From positions 1-26,865 of the forward strand of contig JAITFL010000055.1 of NCBI GenBank assembly GCA_031281385.1: 26,865 nucleotides of DNA, written 5' to 3'. Of the stretch, positions 6,627 to 13,801 are shown piece by piece (positions within the stretch are counted from its first letter, which is position 1; each line of letters starts with the position of its first letter). The notes under the pieces were generated by a model. The model did not search any database. It was not told the DNA's origin and saw only the letters and a program-made list of their open reading frames with translations. The position numbers were made by a program, and so were the translations under genes. The DNA comes from Holophagales bacterium. Lineage in GTDB: Bacteria; Acidobacteriota; Holophagae; Holophagales; Holophagaceae.

Positions 6627-8014
6627 AGCGTGAACACCCCCATCTGTGTTGGAGCTCCGCATTTTTCGTCTATGTCCCCTATTTCGGAGAAACGGACAGA
6701 ATAGCCATAGGTTTCCCCGACCTTTGAAGCCCAATCCCGAAACTCTGCCCGCGTCCACTCAAAGCGATGGTCGCTGTGGCGCCTTTCCCCATCGCCCAGC
6801 CTTTCGTAGATGGCGTTGTATTCTTGATTTGGCGTTGTAAGCACCACCGTTGATGGCTTGGCGAATTCAAACAAGACGCGCTCGAAGGCGGCAAGGCGCG
6901 GGATGTCCAAGTGTTCGATGACTTCAATGACGCAGGCTGCGTCATGCCCCGCAAAACGCTCGTCCCTGTATGTGAGAGAACCCTGAAATAGCTGGACTCG
7001 CTGGCGCATATAATCCCCTGCGCTCTCCAGTTTCATTCTTTCGCTGGCTCGCTCTAGGGCTACATGGGACACGTCAACGCCAGTTATATTGGAAAACTGA
7101 CGCTCCTTGACCAAAAGGTTCAGCAGATTGCCCTCCCCGCAGCCAAGGTCAATCACGCGCCTTGCGCCGCAGCTCTTTAGCGCGGCCACCACGCTTCCAA
7201 GGCGCTGTTTGTTCAGTGTCAGGTGTTCGTCGGTTTCTTTTCTGGAGTCCTGCGCCTCGGAACCCAGCACTTCGCCGTCCGCTGCGTTGGCCACCGATAG
7301 TCTTTCAAACGCCATGTTGACTAGGGAGCGGCGGCGGTACAGGCTGCCTGTGATGTATTCCTTTTCGGGGTGGTTCGGCAGCCAGTCCTTGGAGTGGCTC
7401 AACAGTTTTTCCACCTCGTCGGGGCCCACCCAGTAATGCTTTTGCCTGTCGAACACTGGAATTAGCACATATAGGTGCCTCAGGAGGTCGCATAGGCGCA
7501 CCATCCCCCTGATAGTCAGATTTACGTACTTGCTGCCGCCCCAATGGGGAAAAGCCTCATCGGACACAAAGGCTTCAAAGTCCACTTCGTAGCCAAGCGG
7601 TTCGAACACGCACTTCAGTTTTTCCTGCTCGCCCCTGCATGGCAGCATTGTGACAGTTGCTGTCAAATTCAGCGGGGTGTCGGCCAGCTCCTGGTGCTTG
7701 CTGGAGCGCCCGGCCATGGCGGTGCCAAATACGCTGGAGATGGCTGTGCTCAAAAAAGACGATGACGCATAGGGCCGGTCGTTTACGTAGTCGAACAGTC
7801 CGCCTTCTGTTGAGCCTACCTTGCCCCTTGCCAAGTCAATCGGGTCTATGTCCAAAAGCAAGGCGGCAGTAGTGCGCTCGTTTGATATTTCTGGATAAAA
7901 GACGAAAGCCTTGCCGTGGCTCAGTTCAAAAACTTGGGGACGGTATGGGTTTTTGTGGAGCAGGTGGCCCAAGTCGGTTGTGTCTTGGCCAATGTACGTA
8001 ATGGTTAATAGCAT
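6617..8014 (-). CDS. hen1: 3'-terminal RNA ribose 2'-O-methyltransferase Hen1
   Basis: 465 aa. The start is the ATG at 8014 (MLLTITYIGQ, matching the usual MLLTI family start), with AAGGA about 8 nt upstream; an upstream in-frame extension lacks family character. The N-terminal domain (about 1-240) is the Pnkp-ligase-activating part of bacterial Hen1. The C-terminal methyltransferase has the SAM motif DLGCGEG (289-295), the metal-binding EVIEH (364-368), TTPNQEYN (393-400), and H413 and H416 downstream; these fit the Glu-Glu-His-His metal site of Hen1. It methylates the 2'-OH at the 3' end of a cleaved RNA before Pnkp ligates it, so the repaired site resists the same ribotoxin. The gene overlaps pnkp, consistent with the heterotetrameric Pnkp-Hen1 complex. 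Confidence 0.95.
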   Translation of the reverse strand: MLLTITYIGQDTTDLGHLLHKNPYRPQVFELSHGKAFVFYPEISNERTTAALLLDIDPIDLARGKVGSTEGGLFDYVNDRPYASSSFLSTAISSVFGTAMAGRSSKHQELADTPLNLTATVTMLPCRGEQEKLKCVFEPLGYEVDFEAFVSDEAFPHWGGSKYVNLTIRGMVRLCDLLRHLYVLIPVFDRQKHYWVGPDEVEKLLSHSKDWLPNHPEKEYITGSLYRRRSLVNMAFERLSVANAADGEVLGSEAQDSRKETDEHLTLNKQRLGSVVAALKSCGARRVIDLGCGEGNLLNLLVKERQFSNITGVDVSHVALERASERMKLESAGDYMRQRVQLFQGSLTYRDERFAGHDAACVIEVIEHLDIPRLAAFERVLFEFAKPSTVVLTTPNQEYNAIYERLGDGERRHSDHRFEWTRAEFRDWASKVGETYGYSVRFSEIGDIDEKCGAPTQMGVFTLCG

Positions 8015-8102
8015 CTTGTCGTTCCTTTTTCTTGCGTCCGCTCGATTTTGATTTGCCCCTGCCGAGGCATTATCTTGGGGGGGCGTCAAAACAACATGCG
8101 CG

Positions 8103-10904
8103 TCACAGCCTGAAGCCCATGCTTAATGTCACCACGCATCTTTTTTTCATTATTCCGTCCAGCGGGTAGTGGACTCCAAGCGAAAACATGGGTGTCGCGC
8201 CAATGAGCATTGCTGTATTGTTGTCAATCAAGTCATCTAGGTTCAGTTCTGCGCCGATGATGCGAGTGTATTCAGGGCTAGGCCCTTTCGAGTTCCAGAC
8301 TGCCACCCTTTCATAATAAAAAATATCTTCAAACATGGATACTTTGAACCTTCTCATTCTGTCGCCGCTTTGAATGAAGCCTGGCAGTGCGGCCTGTTGG
8401 ATTCGGTTTATGTCTAGGCCGTCGGGGACTAGGGTCACGTTTAGCCCGCCGAGGTGGAAGGCGTCCAAGACGCCATAATTGCCTCCGACCCTTCCTTCCT
8501 CTGCACTGACGCTTATGGTGGTTCCCGCCATGACAAGGCTTAGGCCGGCGCTGAATCTGACAAGGTTCCAGTTGTCGGCATTTTTGAAAATTTCGTCATC
8601 AGAATAATGCTGTATCGGCGTTGGCTCAAAAGATGTGGTTCTCAATTCAGTGAGCCCAAAAGCGGCGCTCAGAGAAGCAGAAAAGCCAAAGCCCCATTCG
8701 CCATTTTTGCCCGATTTGGTGCGTTTTGTGGAAAAAGCTGCCATCATCCCCGCCATGAGGCGATCCATATTCTGTAGGCCAAGCTCGATTGCTGGGGAGT
8801 CGGCATAGGGTACCCAAATCGGTGGATCTGTGTCCTGTGGACTAAGTTGCTCTACGCCTTTGATGGATTCATACGCGGCGAATGGCTTTATTGCGATGAG
8901 GGACAGCCCTTTTTTGTCCCATGTGAATGCTAGTTCAGCCCCCTGTCTTTCCCTGTCTAGGCCATCTACTGGGGCGAACCTTTGCTTGCTGGGCTTTTCT
9001 AGGCTGCTGAACGCCTGTAGGCTTGGGGCAAGCCGCCAGCCGCGGTACATCAGGCCCAAGCCGTAGCCAGTTGGCCCATTGCCACGGTAGCTATATGCCC
9101 CTGCAGCGTACCAACGCAGGCGGTCTAGCTCATCCGCCCCATTGAAGCCAATCGCAAATGTATCTGTGGCTGGGCTGATCGAAAAGCTATTTCCGGCAAA
9201 GACAAAATCGTGGGAGTCCCTCACTGAATAATTTTTTGGGGCGGGGGTTTCCTTGCTTGGCGGGGGCAGCAGGCTGGGGCTGTCTGGCGCGCTCAGGATT
9301 GCCCCTGGGGCCATCAATGCCTCTGGGGTTGGCATGGCCGCAGGTTCCAGTGCTGGCTCCGTGAGGTCCAGCATGCGTATTTGACAGCCGTATGCGCCTA
9401 GGCTCACATAGTAAAGGGCCTTGCCATCAGGCGATGGTGCTGGTTGCCAGGCCGCGGACAATGTCCTGGTCATTTGCTGTTCACTGCCATCGGGCAGCGT
9501 CTTTGCTATGTTCCACGCACCGTCTATTTCTTTCCAAGAGTATTCGTTGTTTTGGGCAATTTCTGGTTTCTTGGTTCTTTTTTCAGTCTTGTTCTTTACG
9601 TCGTATGCCCAAAAAGTTTGCTCCAACATGCCTTCGCTGTTCGGCTGCCTCAGCTCAAACGTGATTTGATCGTCCCCCGTCCACCAAGCGCGGCGCGGCA
9701 AATACCCGTTGCGCCGGCCTATGATGGTCAATACTTTTGGCTCTGTCCAGTCGGGCTTGCGATCCTCTACTTCGTTTGGATCATTTTTTTTCTTTTCGGC
9801 CCATCTCTTTTCTTCTTTGTCTTCTTCCGGCGCGGCTTTAAGATCCCAGACGCGGATGCCTGCTTCGTTGTCATTCGTGAGGACTCTGGCCATCAGCTTT
9901 GTCCCGTCAGGGCTGGTTGCCAAGTCGGTGATTTCGCCATTGTTGGCAAATACGACCTTGCCCTCGCGTATCATGCCCTTTTGCTTTAGGCTCTGCTCAA
10001 AGGCCATCGCATCGTACGTGACCTTGGCCCTCCACCTGTTGTAGCTTTGCTCGGGCCCTCCACCGCCGAATGTGGCCTTGAAGCAATCGGAATAGTTCCT
10101 GTTTCTCTTTGAAGTCAATTGTTTCCAAAACTTGACTAAGATGTCTGGCTCGTTGGGGTGCTGGCTCTCCAGCCACTCTAAGTATGCGCTACCCAGAAGG
10201 TATGCCATGGAACCGCCCTTGAAACCGCCGCCGCTGGATGCGTCATCGTAGTTGGGCAATTTGCCACTGATGGCCCACTGGCGGATTACCGCGGCGCGGT
10301 ACGCGCTATGCGGCCTGCCCGAGCCAGTTATGCGGCCTTCCAGCAGTGTGGCGTAGCCTTCAAGTATTAGCCTGGGGGCCTTCAATATGATCGGGCCAAT
10401 CATAGAAAATGGGTTTAACCAGTTAATTGGGTTCAGGCTGTCGAACCAGTGTTTTTCTGAACTCTGGCCATTTTTGGGGCGCATCAGATGGTGCAGATGG
10501 ACTAGCTCGTGAGTAACAAGAAAGTCAACCCAATTGTCATAATGGCTTATTTCGGAATCAGAGTCGGGCGGGGTTTTCCATAGCACTACCTTGGGATTTT
10601 TCAGCAATGGCAAAGTGGAGCCGTTGGCCTCCAAGATGGGGTCTTGGATGAGCACGGTGACAGGCCCCTTTTCCTCGAAGCCAACAAACTCTGACACCTT
10701 GCTGTGTATCCCCTCTATTTTTGACGCCACCTCAAAGGCAAAAGACTCGAAGCCCCCCTTGGGGTTGGCTGGGTAGTAAATGCGGTAGTGCTTCGTCTTG
10801 ATGGTCTTCCAGCGAGCGTCTGGCGACTGGACGCGGCCATCTCCTGCAAACGCGAAGGCAGCCGCGAGGGCCAGGCAAAGCAAATGTTTCATTTGAATCA
10901 GCAT
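8103..10904 (-). CDS. Secreted MA-type zinc metallopeptidase with propeller and barrel-like domains
   Basis: 933 aa. The first ATG (10904) has GGGAGG 8 nt upstream; a second ATG four codons later is possible. Signal peptide MKHLLCLALAAAFAFAG covers residues 5-21. A gluzincin-type metallopeptidase domain follows: HELVH at 132-136 (zinc ligands H132 and H136, catalytic E133) and EGYATLLEG with E182 as the likely third ligand, the layout of peptidase-MA-like domains. Residues of about 315-530 contain WD40/TolB-like repeats (NNGEITDLATSPDGTKLMAR and AWQPAPSPDGKALYYV). The last 330 residues are rich in alternating strands with Gly and aromatics and end in GFRL, suggesting an outer-membrane barrel. 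A Pro-rich linker (about 540-570) separates them. It lies 88 nt upstream of hen1 on the same strand; co-transcription is possible but unproven. Confidence 0.8.
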   Translation of the reverse strand: MLIQMKHLLCLALAAAFAFAGDGRVQSPDARWKTIKTKHYRIYYPANPKGGFESFAFEVASKIEGIHSKVSEFVGFEEKGPVTVLIQDPILEANGSTLPLLKNPKVVLWKTPPDSDSEISHYDNWVDFLVTHELVHLHHLMRPKNGQSSEKHWFDSLNPINWLNPFSMIGPIILKAPRLILEGYATLLEGRITGSGRPHSAYRAAVIRQWAISGKLPNYDDASSGGGFKGGSMAYLLGSAYLEWLESQHPNEPDILVKFWKQLTSKRNRNYSDCFKATFGGGGPEQSYNRWRAKVTYDAMAFEQSLKQKGMIREGKVVFANNGEITDLATSPDGTKLMARVLTNDNEAGIRVWDLKAAPEEDKEEKRWAEKKKNDPNEVEDRKPDWTEPKVLTIIGRRNGYLPRRAWWTGDDQITFELRQPNSEGMLEQTFWAYDVKNKTEKRTKKPEIAQNNEYSWKEIDGAWNIAKTLPDGSEQQMTRTLSAAWQPAPSPDGKALYYVSLGAYGCQIRMLDLTEPALEPAAMPTPEALMAPGAILSAPDSPSLLPPPSKETPAPKNYSVRDSHDFVFAGNSFSISPATDTFAIGFNGADELDRLRWYAAGAYSYRGNGPTGYGLGLMYRGWRLAPSLQAFSSLEKPSKQRFAPVDGLDRERQGAELAFTWDKKGLSLIAIKPFAAYESIKGVEQLSPQDTDPPIWVPYADSPAIELGLQNMDRLMAGMMAAFSTKRTKSGKNGEWGFGFSASLSAAFGLTELRTTSFEPTPIQHYSDDEIFKNADNWNLVRFSAGLSLVMAGTTISVSAEEGRVGGNYGVLDAFHLGGLNVTLVPDGLDINRIQQAALPGFIQSGDRMRRFKVSMFEDIFYYERVAVWNSKGPSPEYTRIIGAELNLDDLIDNNTAMLIGATPMFSLGVHYPLDGIMKKRCVVTLSMGFRL

Positions 10905-10951
10905 TAGTAGGGCCTCCCAATGGCTATTGAAAGTGATACGAACCTAAGATA

Positions 10952-10957
10952 ATTATA
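10952..10957 (-). promoter_or_regulatory. Consensus -10 box (TATAAT) for the metallopeptidase gene
   Basis: A perfect TATAAT on the minus strand lies 47 nt before the ATG at 10904, in the divergent gap with clpS. I see no good -35 at 17 nt. Together with the RBS it suggests a short 5' leader. Confidence 0.4.
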
Positions 10958-11020
10958 CCTTGGAATGGTTGTCAGGTTTGGCTGGCAAACGAAAGCACCC
11001 TGAAACCGAATAAAAAACGG

Positions 11021-11049
11021 TGGGCATTTTAGAGTTTTTTGGATATAAA
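11021..11049 (+). promoter_or_regulatory. Candidate clpS promoter giving a leaderless transcript
   Basis: TGGGCA (11021-11026) and TATAAA (11044-11049) are 17 nt apart, and the ATG of clpS begins 9 nt after the -10 box. No Shine-Dalgarno sequence lies in between. The expected transcription start coincides with, or nearly with, the start codon. Confidence 0.4.
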
Positions 11050-11057
11050 ATATAACT

Positions 11058-11381
11058 ATGTCTAGTGTGGGCGCAAATCCAAAACAGGGTGCAGGGCTGC
11101 TGACCGATAGCCTTGAAAGGCTGCAGGCCCCGCCGCTCTACCGGGTGATCTTGCACAACGACGACTACACCACGCGCGATTTTGTCGTGTTCATCCTCCA
11201 GCAGGTGTTCCGCAAGCCAGAACCAGAGGCCGTGTCAATAATGTTGGCTGTCCACAATATGGGGATAGGCGTTGCGGGCGTCTATTCTTACCAAGTGGCA
11301 GAGACCAAAGTTGAGCAGGTGACGCGCTTGGCAGAAAAGCATGAATTCCCACTGCTGTGTACTTTTGAGCCGGATGTCTGA
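11058..11381 (+). CDS. clpS: ATP-dependent Clp protease adaptor ClpS
   Basis: 107 aa, the usual length. Core motifs: LHNDDYTTRDFV (N34, D35, D36), MLAVHNMG (H66), and AETKVEQVTRLAEKHEFPLLC near the end, all in the positions of E. coli ClpS. The adaptor binds N-degron substrates through N34, D35 and H66 and hands them to ClpA. Position 40, the gating Met in E. coli, is Arg here. The TGA stop shares its A with the clpA ATG (TGATG), so translation is coupled. No RBS precedes the ATG; a -10-like box lies just before it. The N-terminal tail of about 25 residues is normal for docking to the ClpA pore. Confidence 0.95.
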   Translation: MSSVGANPKQGAGLLTDSLERLQAPPLYRVILHNDDYTTRDFVVFILQQVFRKPEPEAVSIMLAVHNMGIGVAGVYSYQVAETKVEQVTRLAEKHEFPLLCTFEPDV

Positions 11382-13753
11382 TGTCAGAGAGACCAAAGCT
11401 GTCCCCAGCGCTCCATAAATCAATAGAATCAGCTTTTTGGCTGGCGACCCAAAAGGGGCATGAGTATTTGACTGTTGAGCACCTGTTGATGAGCCTCAAG
11501 GACGATGCCCTTGTCATCAAGGCCATAAGGGCCTGCGGCGGCAACTTTGATGAAATATGGCGCGAGCTGGAAATCCACCTTGCCCAGATGGAGCCGGCCC
11601 CTTGGAAGCAGGCGCCTGATCCCACCCCCACCATAGCGTTCCACAGGGTCATGGAGAGGGCAATCGTCCACTCCATAGCCAGCGAGTCCGATTTCATTGA
11701 TTCTGGCGCAGTGCTGGCGTCCATATTGCCCGAGACCGAAAGTTTTGCATCGTTTGTGCTGAGCAAGCATGGGGTGCATAGGCTGCCGCTGCTGCGCTTC
11801 CTGAGTCACGGCAGCGGTTCGCCTTCAAGGCAGTCTAAGCCATCGCATTCATCTAAGTCATCGGCGGCGCATGTCGGCCCAATGCAGATCCCTCGTCCAA
11901 TACCGACAGGCGCTGAGGAAGCCGAGCCAGACGGCAATGCCTTAGAGGCATACGCAGTTGACTTGCTGGAAAAGGCCAAGCAGGGCCTAATTGACCCGCT
12001 GGTCGGGCGCGAGGCCGAACTGGAGCGCATCATGCACGTTCTCTGCCGCCGCAAGAAAAACAATCCCTTGCTCGTGGGCGAGGCGGGGGTTGGCAAAACA
12101 GCGCTGGCGGAAGGCTTGGCGCTGCGGATTCACCAAGGGGCAGTGCCAGATGGCTTGGCCGCGACCGCCTATTATTCCCTAGACTTGGGCGGGCTATTGG
12201 CTGGCACCCGCTATCGGGGCGATTTCGAGGCTAGGGTCAAATCAGTGTTGGACGCGCTGAAAAAGAAGCCCGGCGCCCTGCTGTTCATTGATGAAATCCA
12301 TGCCCTCGCAGGGGCTGGGTCCGCTGGCGAGGGTACCATGGACGCTGGCAACCTGCTAAAGCCGGCCCTTGCAGACGGGACGCTGCGCTGCATAGGCGCC
12401 AGCACTTACCAAGACCTCAAGGGCGGCTTTGAAAAAGACAGGGCCCTTTCGCGCAGGTTCCAGACCATCGAGCTTCCAGAGCCAATAGAATCAGAAGCCA
12501 TTGACATACTTAAAGGGCTGCGTGGGGCCTACGAGAAGCACCACGGCGTAAAGTTCGCGGATGAATCATTGGAGGCCGCCGTTAGGCTTTCCGCAAGGCA
12601 CCTGAGAGACAATTTCTTGCCCGACAAGGCGCTTGACGTGATGGACGAGACGGGTGCGGCGCAGCGGCTGCTGCCCGCCGAAAAGCGCAAGCCCGAATTG
12701 GGGGCCGTTGACATAGAAGCCATAGTCGCCAAGATTGCGCGGGTGCCTCTGCAGTCTGTGTCGTCGGACGATGCGGAGCGCTTGGCCGGGTTGCAGGATG
12801 GGCTAAAAAAGCAAATATATGGCCAAGACGAGGCGATAGAGAGCGTTGTCACATCAATAAAGCTTAGCCGCTCGGGGCTTAAAGGACACGACAAGCCCAG
12901 CGGGTCATTTTTGTTCGCCGGTCCCACGGGCGTGGGCAAGACAGAGCTGGCCAAGCAGTTGGCAAGCATCCTTGGCGTGCCATTCATTCGCTACGATATG
13001 TCCGAGTACATGGAAAAACATGCGGTCAGTCGCCTCATCGGAGCTCCGCCAGGATACGTGGGTTTCGATGGCGGTGGGCTGATGGTGGACTCCATCCGAA
13101 AACAGCCCCATGCGGTACTCTTGTTGGACGAAATTGAAAAAGCGCACGAGGATTTATTTTCTATCCTGTTGCAAGTGATGGATCATGCCACGCTGACTGA
13201 TTCGCACGGGCGCAAGGCCGACTTACGCAACGTCATTTTGATCCTCACGACAAATGCGGGTTCTAAGAGCGTAAACCAACGCGGCTTGGGGTTTTCTGGC
13301 GCAGGCAACGCCAAGGGCGCAAAAAGCGCGAAAGGTGCCATAGAAAAGGCATTCAGCCCAGAGTTTCGCAACAGGCTGGACGCGATACTCTACTTCAATC
13401 CACTGGGGCGGCAGGAGATGCTGCGCGTCGTTGACAAATTCGCCGCCGAGCTACAGTCACTCTTGGCAGAAAAAAAAGTAGAACTGGGCCTGTCTGTAGC
13501 CGCAAGGGAATGGCTGGCAGACAAGGGCTTCGACCCAAGCATGGGCGCCCGCCCGATGGCAAGGGTATTCGAGGAACACGTAAAGCGCCCACTGGCAGAA
13601 GAAATCCTGTTTGGCAAACTCAAGCGCGGCGGCCATGCCAAGGTTGACGTCAGCGAAGACAAATTGGTGCTGAGTGCCGAGAACCATGAGAGCGACAACG
13701 CAACAGTGAAGCATAGCGGCGCCATGGATGCAATTATCGCGGCGGAAGCCTGA
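11381..13753 (+). CDS. clpA: ATP-dependent Clp protease ATP-binding subunit ClpA
   Basis: 790 aa, compared with about 758 in E. coli. The N-domain (1-140) carries the double Clp repeat starting LHKSIESAFWLA. A Ser/Lys/His-rich linker (142-185) is low complexity and longer than usual. D1 has Walker A GEAGVGKT (233-240), Walker B LLFIDEIHAL (about 300-309) and arginine-finger region SRRFQ. D2 has GPTGVGKT (514-521), GAPPGYVG (554-561), Walker B VLLLDEIEKAH and NRLD. There is no ClpB/ClpC-type middle domain between D1 and D2, which makes it ClpA. The LGF tripeptide (636-638) fits the ClpP-docking loop. ClpA unfolds substrates for ClpP; clpP is not in this window. The start overlaps the clpS stop. 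Confidence 0.95.
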   Translation: MSERPKLSPALHKSIESAFWLATQKGHEYLTVEHLLMSLKDDALVIKAIRACGGNFDEIWRELEIHLAQMEPAPWKQAPDPTPTIAFHRVMERAIVHSIASESDFIDSGAVLASILPETESFASFVLSKHGVHRLPLLRFLSHGSGSPSRQSKPSHSSKSSAAHVGPMQIPRPIPTGAEEAEPDGNALEAYAVDLLEKAKQGLIDPLVGREAELERIMHVLCRRKKNNPLLVGEAGVGKTALAEGLALRIHQGAVPDGLAATAYYSLDLGGLLAGTRYRGDFEARVKSVLDALKKKPGALLFIDEIHALAGAGSAGEGTMDAGNLLKPALADGTLRCIGASTYQDLKGGFEKDRALSRRFQTIELPEPIESEAIDILKGLRGAYEKHHGVKFADESLEAAVRLSARHLRDNFLPDKALDVMDETGAAQRLLPAEKRKPELGAVDIEAIVAKIARVPLQSVSSDDAERLAGLQDGLKKQIYGQDEAIESVVTSIKLSRSGLKGHDKPSGSFLFAGPTGVGKTELAKQLASILGVPFIRYDMSEYMEKHAVSRLIGAPPGYVGFDGGGLMVDSIRKQPHAVLLLDEIEKAHEDLFSILLQVMDHATLTDSHGRKADLRNVILILTTNAGSKSVNQRGLGFSGAGNAKGAKSAKGAIEKAFSPEFRNRLDAILYFNPLGRQEMLRVVDKFAAELQSLLAEKKVELGLSVAAREWLADKGFDPSMGARPMARVFEEHVKRPLAEEILFGKLKRGGHAKVDVSEDKLVLSAENHESDNATVKHSGAMDAIIAAEA

Positions 13754-13768
13754 TCAAAATTTTGGACT

Positions 13769-13777
13769 TGATATAAT
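13769..13777 (+). promoter_or_regulatory. Extended -10 promoter for the 821-aa secreted protein
   Basis: TGATATAAT is a full match to the extended -10 (TGn-TATAAT). It starts 16 nt after the clpA stop and ends 24 nt before the ATG at 13802. No convincing -35 is seen, which is normal for extended -10 promoters. Confidence 0.5.
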
Positions 13778-13801
13778 TTAAAGACAACAAAGGATTTCGA
13801 T

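Noticed and set aside
6627..6758. Longer start for Pnkp
   Set aside because: The extra 44 residues lie inside hen1 in another frame, and the ATG at 6626 puts the P-loop at the family position.
8066..8071. GATAAT as a separate hen1 promoter
   Set aside because: No -35 at a suitable distance was found (TTGACG lies only 8 nt upstream), so a separate hen1 promoter is not supported.
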